A stretch of DNA of 64,000 nt. It comes from Crambe crambe (taxonomy: Eukaryota > Porifera > Demospongiae > Poecilosclerida > Crambeidae). The stretch spans positions 186,001-250,000 of the forward strand of contig OZ004587.1 in NCBI GenBank assembly GCA_963924555.1. The letters are read 5' to 3'. A program made the position numbers and the translations under genes. Every line of letters begins with the position of its first letter. The first letter of the stretch is position 1. This document shows positions 31,807 through 43,157 of this stretch, in pieces. The notes beneath the pieces are model-generated. The model did no database searches, was not told where the DNA came from, and saw only the letters and a program-made list of their open reading frames with translations.

Positions 31807-32781
31807 TTATATAGATCAGGCTTGTTCCAGTAAACTTAAATAACTACCGACCTACACAACTTCTCCAGTGACTCTACTCAATCTATATGAAATGAAAAGC
31901 AGTAACTGTCAGCATATCAATGAGAAAGTGTGCGAAATCCCTTATTCTATCTACAGTGGACTTGGAGCCCAGCCTTTTGTCCTTTGTAGAGAGGCTGTCT
32001 TCTTCTGGAAGTTATTTAGTACTAAGAGAGTGTATACAGAAAAGTTCTTTTAGCTTGTCCTTTATCGGGTTCCACTCTATTATTTGGTTGCTAGCTTATA
32101 AGTTCACCATGGATACTGTCCTCCACATGATAGAGTTCCTCCAGTCCTAGCTAGATTCATACCAGGTCGATGATTGGTACTCGGGGAGTCTATATAGCTA
32201 TCACAGCATCTCTTTTTCACACGCCTGAGGTATAGCTAATCACTCTAAGCAAGCAGCCTCTTTTGCAGTGCTTCTTATAGTTTCCACTACAGAACTGAAG
32301 TATTAGCTAATGGCCCACACACTCGAGTCAAATCAAATGTACAAGTAGCTTGAAAGTTGTAATAGCGCATGCGCAGTTTTCGTATGACAATAAAGGGCGG
32401 GAAATTCAAACTTCGTACACTAAAAATACAGTCTCTACATACAAGGAGAATAAAATATAGACACCCAGGATAGGGGTCTCTACAAGAAGAAGCCAGGTCT
32501 TATGAGCGTTAATGCATTCAGAATCCATGTCAGTTATGGAACAGAAGGTAGCATGACAGTAACATGGCAACTGAAATCAAAGTGTGCATCATTGGGATTT
32601 AAACTGCTGAAGTTTCAACTGCACAGGATAGTTAATAACTTGGCAAAAGAAATAGTAAAGGTTAAAGGTTAAAATGTATTGCTTCTTTGGCCAGGTAGGT
32701 GATGCTTATTGCCATAGAGATGGACTTTATGAGGGGATTGTGTAGAGAAGTCGAGTGGTGATACACACATTTGCTAGGTCT
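31807..32781. other. Noncoding stretch
   Basis: No exon can be supported. An NRF1-like palindrome (GCGCATGCGCAG) lies at about 32,366-32,377. Confidence 0.35.
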
Positions 32782-32951
32782 TCAGTCTTGCATCAGAGAG
32801 TGCAGTGTGGGGTTGGGGTATATTTTGTGGACGGCATCCCCTGGGGCTTGTCCAGTCTGGTGGTCCAGGAAGTAGCTCTGCACAAACACACTGAGTTCAC
32901 TCATGCAACGAATCCACACACCTCCATTATCCTTCTCCTCAAGAATCACTC
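32782..32951 (-). pseudogene. Co-Smad (Smad4-like) MH2-domain exon, isolated
   Basis: After the acceptor ttttctag the minus strand reads [20 protein letters not shown], then [20 protein letters not shown] and HKIYP. This closely follows the Smad4 MH2 segment with its VW-RC-S motif, the FVQSY-LD motif and the [11 protein letters not shown] motif. R-Smads lack the latter, so it is co-Smad type. A TGA occurs eleven codons after KIYP, where the family continues through the rest of MH2, and no donor is obvious. No other Smad exon is found within the window. It is either the end of an unusual transcript or, more likely, a captured or decayed exon. In Smad4 this segment contributes to the trimer interface. 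Confidence 0.65.
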
Positions 32952-33269
32952 CTAGAAAACAAAGCACATACATTTTAAATTTTGGGAAGAAAAGGAATGA
33001 TGTGGACTCCATAAAAACCCACTACAATCAGGGGATTCCCCTCCCCAAGCTGCAAGAGTACACAAGTCCAGGTAATTCATAGTACCATCTGGCTCAAAAT
33101 GCCACCAGTTATGACAATCCAAAATAAAAAAGACTTTTCCATTACAGAATGAATTACAGTGAAAGCAGGAAAGTAGGCAGGGGGAAATCAATTCACAGTA
33201 ATTGCTGTTTTATTATATGTTTTGGGGGACATGGCAGGATCCTCCCCTTCCTTCATTACTTGATGAAGT
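32952..33269. other. Sequence upstream of the Smad-like exon
   Basis: An open minus-strand frame (32,952-33,191) includes FEPDGTMNYLDLCTLAAWGG but has no recognisable domain. It may be intron readthrough. Confidence 0.3.
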
Positions 33270-33520
33270 TAGATGGTTAAATGAAGTTAGCCTTTCAGTG
33301 GCTGATGGAAAGGGATGGAACATTGTCTTTGACAGAGAACCTGCTAAGGTCAGTCAGGAAAACATGACTAATTTACACAGAGTCCCCTGATTTTTCCCAT
33401 TTCATTCATTACCAAAATAGTTTATACAACACTGACCACTGACATGTGTTTTTAAGTGGGTACTGTCCCTACATGTCCCGATGCACACCACAAGGTTATT
33501 TTAGTGGAGCATTGTTATTA
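33270..33520. repeat. Repeat R1, deleted copy
   Basis: Shares 'gacagagaacctgctaagg', 'aaaacatgactaattta' and 'cactgaccactgacatgtg' with 36,005-37,020 and with 1-233. The middle (poly-T part) is missing. Confidence 0.7.
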
Positions 33521-36004
33521 GCTTTTGTTGATCTCTAGTTTACTTATTCTTGTGATATACATGACATGACTTACTATCTGAAATTCTAGGCAAGATATGA
33601 ATAAAATTAATACTTCCGTTCACCTATTCAGATGATAGTTGTATGCAAAATTTTGACTCAATGCTCTACTAAGTTTTTGGAGATACAATGCACTGATTTT
33701 CAATTAAATAGAGTTCAGGGAAATATGCCGACATAATCTTGGGACTAATAGGATCGAGTGCCAGAGCATCAGGCATAATTTGAGAATAGGCAGGATTTAA
33801 TACTAGACTCTAAGCAAAAACCATTTGTTAGTATCCTAGGGCTAGTTAGTATCCTGTAGTAGTACAGACTAGTAACTTAATACATAGTGGTAGTATACTA
33901 ACAGTATACTAGTTAGTAAGTTCAGCAGGACTAGTCATGTGACTACAGACACTAGTCATGTGACTACAGACTATAGAAACATCCTTAATGATGCAGTATA
34001 ATGTTTTGGTTCATGTATTGATTTTTCATGGACATGACTTGGAGGAATTTGGGGGGAATTGGGGAATCGAATAATAGGGAGATTTTGAAGCACATTTCCC
34101 TGAGGTCATTATTATCACATTCTGCTGAATGGAAACACTTCAAATGGTGAGATTTCCATTGAAAATATTTCTTTTTTCACATTCCTGTGTAGTATTCCGG
34201 CATACCAAGTGCCCCATCATGCATGCATGGTAACAGGTGTACAAGATTCGTGATCCTTAGAGGAAGTCACAGTTTAACTTAGTGTTGCATCAAGGTGTGG
34301 TATTTATCTTATGTGTGATCTTGAGAGTATACACAATGTGTCATTTATATTGTTCACACATACAGACTACATATCTGTCTGTGCATAGCATGTCCTGATT
34401 GCATTGAAAGGTGTTTAAATTGCTCAAAAATATGTCTGGCCATGCTGTTGTTAGCATAAGTTCTATTCATCAACTGCTGGTGGTCATTCTACCAAGCACT
34501 ATATACATGCATTGGCTACTTGGGGGTGAATATATAGAAAAGTTTGGGATCCAGTTTTTAATTAAATTTAACATATTTTTGAGGACCTATCTTTGGTCAT
34601 GTTATGGTTGGACTATCTCTTAGCCTAAAGGCTCAAAAATAGATGTGCAATTATTCCCACGGACAGTACAAGCTTTCCACAGTGGAACATCTCAATAATG
34701 ACAGGACTCAATATAACAACCTGTCAGATGACATTGTCCAATCAAATTGCTAAATGTCCGACCATAGGCTGAGTTGTCAGGACAAAATGTCACATGAAAA
34801 AAAGTATCTTTATCACATGTGGTGACTTTACTGGAGGGTTGAATAGTATTGTTGATTTTATGGAGACATTTTTGTGATTGGTTTGACAAACAAAATATCC
34901 TTACACTTTTAAAATAATTATTATGATATGGACACCTTGAACTTTGAACCAGAAAAAGTGATTAGAGATGTGTGACCTCATTTGGAGGTAAACTGATATA
35001 AAATCAATTGAACACACAAAGTGTCCAGAGGTATAAAGGTTTGAATTGGACATATGAAAGGGATAAAGATTTTACATTCAGGGTCCACATGATTTAAATT
35101 CTTCTCTTCCACTGGTCTATGTATATATCATTGAGGAACTCACCTAGAAGTTGCCAGATCATCTATCTCTGTCTTTCATTCAGCACCTTCATCTTCAGTG
35201 TGGCAGATACTTGCTCCTCATCCCTGCACTTTGACCTTTAGACTCACTCCCTACCAGCAGTCGATTATTGTGTTTCTCCACATGACACACTCACCAACAA
35301 CTGCTCTTGTCAGCTGTTCAGCTTGAAGAGGGTTGTTTCCTGTAATTATGTGTATAATTAATTATACATATCATACAGTAGGAGAGAACTCAGTCTCATT
35401 TTTGGTCTCAACATTAATTTGGTTCACTAGTTTGTCCTCTCTTTGAAGGGATTATCAAAACTAGAAATAAGTGATCCAATATTTGACTGGTCATAATCAT
35501 AATTTGGTTGGACATGCAGTACTCCATAACACTAAAATTAGATTGGAAAACAGTTGGCAAATGACAAGTGACCAATAGTTATTTCTATACACATTACATG
35601 TGCACTAATGAAAGTTTTTTCTTTTTCTTTTCTTTTGAGTGTCATATTGGAGACTCCCGTATTATCATGTCCCCATTAGTCCAAGTAAATACAAAGGGTA
35701 TGTACCTGTCAACCTCAAGACATGGATATACTGGGGAAATGCAAAGCATTGTAAGCATGACGGAATATTTGACCCCATTTGCTCACAATTCCGTGGGTTG
35801 TCCACAGTATTCAGAGAATACAGTTGTCCCCCAAACTTCCATGGATCGTCCATGGATAAGAGGCTGTTTAATCTGTAGAATAGCATTCTAAGAATACATT
35901 GTCACCCCAAATATATATGAATAGTCCATAAATAGGAGGTGCTCTGCGGACTGAGAATACATTGCTACCCCGGGCAGGACTAGAAAGTCACTGCAGTCAC
36001 CGCT
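33521..36004. other. Mostly noncoding stretch, two possible short exons
   Basis: No gene is recognised. On the minus strand, 35,283-35,330 has acceptor and donor signals around NNPLQAEQLTRAVVG. About 35,155-35,240 could encode KMKVLNERQR but contains stops in the frame tried. Short direct repeats occur at 33,880-33,970 (gactagtcatgtgactacaga twice). Confidence 0.3.
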
Positions 36005-37020
36005 ATGCTGACATCAGATCAAGTTAGCATTTCAGCGGCTGATGGAAAAGGATAGAATATTGTCCTTGACAGAGAACCTGCTAAGGTTAGTGAGGAAAAC
36101 ATGACTAATTTATACACAGGGTCCCCTGATTTTAAGGGGGGCTTCACCATTTTTTTGGTTTTTTAAACTTGTTATATCTCCCACATAATTAGGGCTGTGG
36201 TAATGATTCAAGCACCATTAGAAAGCTTATTCAATGTACTTTCTAGTGATACCAAAATTATGATCCTTCCTCAACAAGTGTCCAGAAAATAACCACATTA
36301 TCAAGTATAGTCAAAAACGGTATTATGAGCATAACTCTCTCATCTTTGCTATTAAAAATTTCAAACTTGTAATGTACATACTACACATAGAACTGCTTCT
36401 GGTGAATGGATTACTTTTTTTTTTAAATTTTTTCTGCATCTGAACGATGTGAATATGTTTGACCCCCCATATAGAGATTTTCAAGGAAAAGTAATCCATA
36501 AAGAAAGAGCTTTCAGCTGATATAAAAAACAAGAGGATTGGATAAAAATTGACCGGAATAAAAAATTTGGCATGGAGAGGGTTAGTACATTCAATTTTTT
36601 GGGGAAATGGGGTTTTTATTCGGTCTTTCTTTTTTCTTGTATTTTCAGCCACAGGGTTTCTTGTACCTAGAGCAGCATAACACTTAGTGATGGAGAAAAA
36701 GGAAAAAGAAAAGAGAATTTTGGAGATTTGAACTTTTTATTTTTGCTCAAAATGCTAAAGGCCCCCCTTAAAAGGAAAGATTCATCTACTTAAAGAGTCA
36801 CTGACATTATTTCCAAGTCCCTCAAGGCTTTTTTTTTTGATCAAACCCAATCCACTACTGAACATTCCAACTGAACCCAATCAAGTTAGAGTAAATGGAC
36901 TAGACATGGAGTGCTACTTTAATTAATATTAGTTGATGCTCCAAATAGTTTATACAACACTGACCACTGACATGTGTTTTTAAGTGGGTACTGTCCCTAC
37001 ACCTGATGCACACCACAAGG
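36005..37020. repeat. Repeat R1, fullest copy, interrupted by a TTAA element
   Basis: Collinear with 1-233 on both sides of the insertion at 36,136-36,767. It joins directly to the repeat B block that follows, which defines the empty site of the Academ-like element at 234. Confidence 0.75.
36136..36767. mobile_element. TTAA-flanked MITE, 632 bp
   Basis: TTAA stands on both sides (36,132-36,135 and 36,768-36,771). The ends are inverted, GGGGGGCTTCACC on the left and GGGGGGCCTTTAGC on the right. The copy of the surrounding repeat at the window start reads 'cctgattttaaaaagaaag' without the insert. TTAA targeting is typical of piggyBac and Kolobok elements; the G-rich short ends do not decide between them. 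It has no coding capacity. Confidence 0.75.
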
Positions 37021-39070
37021 TTATTTTAGTGATGCAACATTGTTATTTATTGCATGACACACTCCATTGTATATCACAAAGTTACCTTAAAGTGCAGAGC
37101 ACTCCAGTGATCACTACCAATCTCTCATCAACTTCAATCAAGGACCCTCCTACCTTAATATTTATGGGTAGAAAATATAGCAATTTCAATTCATCTTCTC
37201 CTCCCTCATCCAATTTAGTCAGCAAAATTAATATTGAATTTTGATGAGGCATTTCAGACAAATATTAAAATTGGTAGAGGCCTCAGCATTTTATCCTTAA
37301 GATTTAAGTAGGTGTTTGGTTATCAGTAAAACTGATATTGAATATTGACCTCCCTCCCTCATGGTAATCTGAAATCTTGTGACGATAAACAGCAAATTTT
37401 TTAGTTTATGTGGCTCAATGTGAGATATTTACTGTATGGTACAAGACATAGGTCAGCTGACATGCCATGACAAATACCAGTCTAGTCATGTGATCTGATG
37501 TTTAATTACCATGTGTGTCACATGATGATGTGATATTCTACTGACTCGCTTGGAGCCAAATGTGACAGGTATAGGTCTAGTCATGTGATGTCATGTGATA
37601 CTCACTTTGTGGCATGAGTGTTATCTCCCTTGCTCTGGAGGTTGGGGATGGGGTCACTGTCATCATCATTGAAGTCGTAACTTCCAGCTGCATTCTAAAA
37701 GGAACATGTACACACTAGAGTGAGGCAAGCACACACATACAATGAATTCTAATATGTTCAATGAATTTACCATGCACAATGGATTCTAAGTAGAGCCTCA
37801 AACTGGTTCTGTCATTTATTTTATTGGATTGAATGAGACATGCCCTACATACATACATACATATGCAAAGTATTAGTTCATCCAAAAGTTAACACATGCT
37901 CATTTAGCATATACGTAGGTTGAGTGAGAGGCCAACTCTTCAACACTCCACCTTTCCTCTTAATCAGTGGAAACTCTATATTGAACTCCGGTACATTAGT
38001 AGTATTGGTAAGGTAAGTCAGAGTAATTCTGAATACAGGGTAATTATGAATACCCCCTACTAACTTCAATGTTTCATGGAGCGGATAACCAAACTTCAGA
38101 AACAGGTAGGTTATAGTTTGACCTACTTGCATGTGAAGTTTGGTAATGTAGCTCCATGTAATATCAGAAATGCTTACTGTTCTTGTTCGTGGGTCTTCCT
38201 TCGGATCGTGATGGATCCCCCACAATGAGCTCCTCCATCAGAATAGTTCCACCTCCATCCTCCAGCTATGTAGCTCAGCTGTTTCAGATCTCTCAGATTC
38301 GACTCAGCACGTTCCTAGATAGAAAAGGCGGAGCTAGTGGGTGTGGCTGTATGACATTAATAGGTGCATGCGCAGTTCAATATCGCTGGGTGACAATCTT
38401 ACATCTGGTGCAAGATGTAGTTCACAGAGGGTGTGCTGGATTCTGGTGGCTGCAACAGAGCTTGCTGATATGAGAGCTCGCTATATATTCCTCCCCCAAT
38501 ACAAGTTTAGCATGGCAGTCCTTGAGATGAGAGGAAGCAGTGGATATCAGTCTCCCACTGGCTTGTGCGTCAGGTGACCATCAACAGCATATGTATCCAT
38601 GTAACATCATCTTCAAAAGTCTGACAGTGAACCAAACAGGAAGGGTACTTTGTGCTAACTAGCTAATAGCTTTTCCAAAGTAGCCAATCAGTATCTTGCA
38701 ATGGCTGTATTAATCATACTTACCTTTCGAGAGACATGATATCAAGCTTACATTTCCCCTTTGTTTGGACTGGCTTTGACAGCAAGTTAGCATGAACTGC
38801 ATTTATTAATTGTCTTCCACAAATCTGCACACAACTACTTTCTCTCCTGAATGATCTCAGCCTTAGGCAATCACGCTTATTGAGATATAATGACATCAGC
38901 ACTCTGGGGTGGAATAGTAGTGATGGAGTAGTTAGGGCCTGCATATCATGGAGGGAGAAGTTGAGAGCAGTCTCAACTTACTATCCAACTTACTATCATG
39001 TACACCAGAAGACAACACAGTCATGTAGGAAAGGGGCAACATGTCAGACCTACAGACAAAGAGAGGATGG
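36990..39070. repeat. Paralogous repeat B, uninterrupted by the KDZ and Academ-like insertions
   Basis: One continuous block that corresponds in order to 6,708-7,250, 10,480-11,604, 20,832-21,501 and 22,467-22,620. It therefore serves as the empty-site reference for three insertions. It holds a convertase-like exon (37,606-37,687) and a possible short upstream exon ending in a donor at about 38,177 (minus strand). An NRF1-like half palindrome (tgcatgcgcag) lies at about 38,364. Confidence 0.8.
37606..37687 (-). pseudogene. Proprotein-convertase-like exon with altered catalytic-His motif
   Basis: An 82-bp open exon between acceptor (atgcag) and donor (gtgagt) reads GSYDFNDDDSDPIPNLQSKG then DNTHATK. 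The pattern (A/G)SYDFND-D-DP-P...H(G)T(R/K) is that of the furin/kexin catalytic-histidine segment. Here the Gly after His is Ala, while the copy at 10,716-10,801 keeps HGT. A minus-strand segment ending in a donor near 38,177 (ATG at about 38,236; MEELIVGDPSRSEG) joins it in phase and may be an upstream exon, though it has no convertase similarity. No other catalytic parts are present, so it is probably a captured exon. Confidence 0.5.
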
Positions 39071-41441
39071 GTGGGGAATATATTGCAGCCTCTATGAATG
39101 GAGCAGATGCACTAACTCTCATTGCAAGAATAAGAGACATTTTGAAAATGTTAGTAGAATCAAATCCATTGTATAATGTATTCAGCTGTGTATGTGAGTG
39201 AGTAAAATAAGTCCTCCCAAGTGTGTAATCTTTTCTCTATCTGTGCAGGTCTGGCATTCACAAGATTGAGTGGGTGGGGATAGTGTGTATTGATGTTTAG
39301 CTGATATTGATTCTTACCACTTCAGCTGGTACCACATTAGGATTGGGAAAAATCAATCATGTATTTTAGCAAAGACAGAGTTAGCTGCTAAAATGTGTAC
39401 ATATGTCTTGTGCATAAGACTATCATTCTGAAAACATTCATAAACACTAACTAGAGAATGGCTTCAGAACAGGTTTCTAACCAAATCTTGATGCCTACAA
39501 TGTGGAGAGTAGACAAGATCAACCAATGGACTAGACTAATAGTGGATTATGATAATTATCAAATCTAATCCTGATCAAGTTTTCTAATTATTTCTTCAGA
39601 GATTCAATAAGCATAGCCTAATGGAAACTTCCATAGAAATTATCAACTCACGTTCCCTTAACATGAACATAGGACAAGTTCTCAAATACTCTTGCCTTTA
39701 AATCTAAATCATGTTATTACGATGCTACAGGCACACACATGGGGTATGGGATCTATCTTATCTCTAGTTCCAAAGGATGTTGCCATAATAACCTGAGGGT
39801 TTGAACAACCAACCTGAATCTCTTAATAGCTACTAATTCTTGTTTGCAAACAAGTGTCAACACTCTTGTTCATCTCAAAAACATTTCCAATCACTGAAAA
39901 TTAAGAGGAACGGAGTCCAATGGAGTGGTCAGTCAAACCTACTGATAAATGCCACCTTCTAAACTTGTCCTACACATAAGTACAAGCGTTTTTGTTACAA
40001 AATACAAACTCTAATTACAGTCACATGTAAACAATAACATTATGGCTTGTGCATCAGGTACCTCAATGAAGCTGAAAGCAGTCACAACTGCATCACAGTT
40101 CATGTACATTCACAAAGAGATGCTGCTAGTGGCAACTTTTTTCTTTTCTAAGACTTTAAATTTTTAAGATGAGAATATTTACTAGGGCTTTTTGAGTCAC
40201 AACGAGCAAGCTAGTATTCCTATAGGCCTTTTGAGTTGATATTCATTTTTGCTTTAACTCCTTGTGCAACTTAAAAAGATTTTGAGTTATGTAAGTGGCA
40301 GGCAGCTGCATGCATAGAAAGCTGTAATGCTTACACTTAGATAAAGCCTAGTGCCTACAATCCACTTAGACAAGCCTAGTGCCAATGCCTAATTGATTTC
40401 TAAAGTCTTAGGCACTAGGCTAGCAACATGTGCATTACGTATGCATGCACTGTGCTGCTATTCCATGCCTGGGGCATTTTGAAGTGTAGACCTAGATATA
40501 TAATATATAATTTCAATGAGTCATGACCTGAGAGTCAGCTCGCTCACTGAACTGGTGAGGCAAGATAATTGCAAACTCTTTCCTGGTGGTCTGTGTACAC
40601 TTTATAGCTTTGTACATTGGAATAGTAGTAATCTTGGATACAATTCAGGCCCTGGCAGTAGTACGTATGTGTCCTCCTATGTTTCCAGTATAGTCACAAG
40701 ATTACGAGAAAGCTTTTAGGTTATGTAGCTATGTATTGTTACAATGAGAAAGTTTCTTGACTTGGCAGGTAAGTTACCCGCAAAAAGGAAAATGATAACT
40801 TATTGGACATTAGTAGACAAAAGACAGAATCTTCTGGGGGTTCAATGATTACTCATTACACTTGTGTATTCTGTTCATAATGTGTACTGGGGCCCCCCTC
40901 TTTTATGCCATCCTTCAGTCATCAAATTACCATATTCTGCAATTTTTGTTTTCATCGTCCTTATGAACTGATTTCAGATGTACACTATTCAGTTACAACA
41001 ATGAATATCTCAACTTCAGATAAATTAAGAAGCAATTTAAATATAGGTAACACATAGCCTATAAAGCTCATCAGGGATCACAGTAAAGAAACAAACATCT
41101 AAATAAATGTTCACAAATTAATGTCCCTTTGAGATTTCAAGGATATTTCTACCACAAAATATACTATATATACACATCCAGTTTCTTCCTGAAATCTGCA
41201 AGTGTCACCTTCTCACTTTCCCAATATCTAAATGCACAGAAATTTTTTTAGATCATAGAACTAGCTCATAGGATACTGTAACAAAACTACATCTGTGTGG
41301 TATGTGTGTGATACTGACTAATGATCTATACAAACATGCCTGCATAACACACGAAAACATAGATTGAAAGGTTCTTGACCATCTCCAACGACTGTAGGGA
41401 AATGATGTCTATGATGGATATGTATACATAAATATGATATA
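39071..41441. other. Noncoding stretch
   Basis: No gene, RNA or strong repeat recognised. The plus-strand frame at 38,880-39,176 belongs to the repeat and is not called. Confidence 0.4.
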
Positions 41442-41896
41442 TTAAGGTGTGTATATATAAATTAAGAAATACCTTGTTTGGCCAAACAAAATATCAGCAA
41501 ATATATCACCTTTCTCAGGATACCAATGGGAAAACTCGAGCAAAAGTTTTTGGGCAAGGGCACAATCTTGTCTGTCCTTTTGATACAGTTTGTTGAGAAC
41601 TTCTTTTCCGATGCTCATATATGGATCAAATTTAACAATCTCTTCCACACCTATGAGATGTCCTTTGACGTCATAGACCTGAGGAAATAAAAAAATTTAA
41701 AAATCAATATCAAAGTATGCATGTAGAACTTACATTTATGGGAAAATGCAGTTGCTATTAATGCAATATCATACTTTCTGAGTTCTGCGATAGGTCTATT
41801 GATTACAGGATATCCATGCCTAGCCTTTAGATAGGACTGATCAAGCAATGATTCAGAAGTACCAATCTGAGAACAGTAATCCTCCTTTGTATCCAA
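41442..41896 (-). CDS. Two adjoining hypothetical exons
   Basis: Minus strand. One exon (about 41,730-41,896) includes LLDQSYLKARHGYPVINRPI. After a short intron the second (about 41,475-41,684) reads VYDVKGHLIGVEEIVKFDPY and EVLNKLYQKDRQDCALAQKL, with an acceptor cag before VYDV. The family is not recognised. They lie downstream of, and on the same strand as, the Ulp1/PHD transposon gene and might be a neighbouring cargo gene or an unrelated host fragment. Confidence 0.35.
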
Positions 41897-42222
41897 TATT
41901 TTCTTAATAATAGCCGATCTTCTACAACTTCGATAATAATTTCAATGCCATCCAACCTTTATCTAGTATAGTATACGCTGTGGCTATACGTCCGGCAGCC
42001 GGATACTATTTTCAGAGCTATAGGTCCGGTGTAACAGCGAATTTGTTCCGGGCAGCGTGATAGTTCCCCCGGAACTAACGAGCTAGCGAAAAAATTCCGG
42101 TTCATACAGATAATAGCGGTTGTGTTCCGCCTAGCAGGTTTGCAGATCTGCATGCATAGTTAATCTTATTATTATAGCCCTTTGTATGCTGAGAACATTA
42201 CTAGTCATAAATAGCTAGTTAG
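41897..42222. other. Short gap, noncoding
   Basis: Nothing supportable. Several 'ttccgg/ccggaa' half-palindromes occur between 41,990 and 42,130. Confidence 0.3.
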
Positions 42223-43110
42223 CTAGTTGTTCTTATAAAATTGACATAGCCATTCCACATCAAAATTGTTCAACTGTTCATCAGTGTAATGGCAACATCC
42301 AACATGAAACCACTTTAGACACACACTACATTCAATCATAGGGACATCATTAATTTCTGGCATTCTACAATTGCAATGCACTGGAATATCATCTTCTGAT
42401 TTCAAACCACCAGCTCTACTATGCTCTTTCTCAGGGAAGGGTGTTAGTTTCCTAGATGAGAAGCATCTGTAAAGATGTCTAATTGCAGCTTGATTAAAAT
42501 TGCACACATCGGGATCTTTTCCATGTGCTTCTGCTGTGGCGAAAGCAATGGCAAATAGTCCACAATCATAGCCACCCACCTACAATAGGAACATAATGAT
42601 TATGGATATCAATATGCAATTAACATACTTGTTTTGAAACATCCATAATTCTGACTTTAATTAAATCCTCTGGTGTGCAGAGAAGACAGGAAATTTGAAC
42701 TCTTCCCAGTGTAGAAGATATAGTAAACCAATGATTATTGGAATAAATGATTTGCAGGGATTCACCCATCTGAACGTACATCCTGAAAGACTTTGGATGT
42801 GGGGAAATTGCTGCTTTATAAGTATCTGTGCAGCATTAATGATTGTATCAGTCATCCACCCAACAGGTCCTGGATCAAGAAGGCTTTGCTTATTAAACAT
42901 GGTAAAGTCTAAATCAGGTATCCATGCATTTGGAAATTTTCTTCGGTTTCTTGGAGGTATCACCAACAGTGAGATCAATATACATCCTGCACATAAAAAC
43001 AATACAAGTGCACGATTGCACTTGTTGATACAGTAACTATAATACTTGGAATGCTCCAGCTCTCTCTTCTTCTGAGACCTTATTTTCTCGAATAGGCATT
43101 GAGCTTGCAC
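42223..43110 (-). pseudogene. Ulp1-type cysteine protease with C-terminal PHD finger (transposon gene, last two exons)
   Basis: Exon 42,629-43,110 begins the protease: WIPDLDFTMFNKQSLLDPGP, then GWMTDTIINAAQILIKQQFP. After a one-base frame change near 42,785 comes SNNHWFTISSTLG (catalytic His) and VRIMDVSKQ (Asp and oxyanion Gln). The last exon (42,223-42,581) continues VGGYDCGLFAIAFATAEA with the catalytic Cys, then a PHD-type finger: HCNCRMPE, MIECSVCLKWFHVGCC. The H-D-Q-C set of the C48 family is complete. A hydrophobic stretch near the start (LVLFLCAGCILISLLVI) lies in a region that is usually cysteine/histidine-rich in relatives. The gene continues upstream with an integrase-type C-terminus, so this is the deubiquitinase/deSUMOylase-like tail of a transposase polyprotein. 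Confidence 0.7.
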
Positions 43111-43157
43111 ATTGACTCCATAATCACAGTCAAGTCATTAATTTTAATATACACTGC

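Noticed and set aside
37878..38225. 115-aa minus ORF (starts MWGIHHDPKED)
   Set aside because: Reads through a splice donor into repeat sequence and is not conserved in the paralog at 11.0-11.4 kb.
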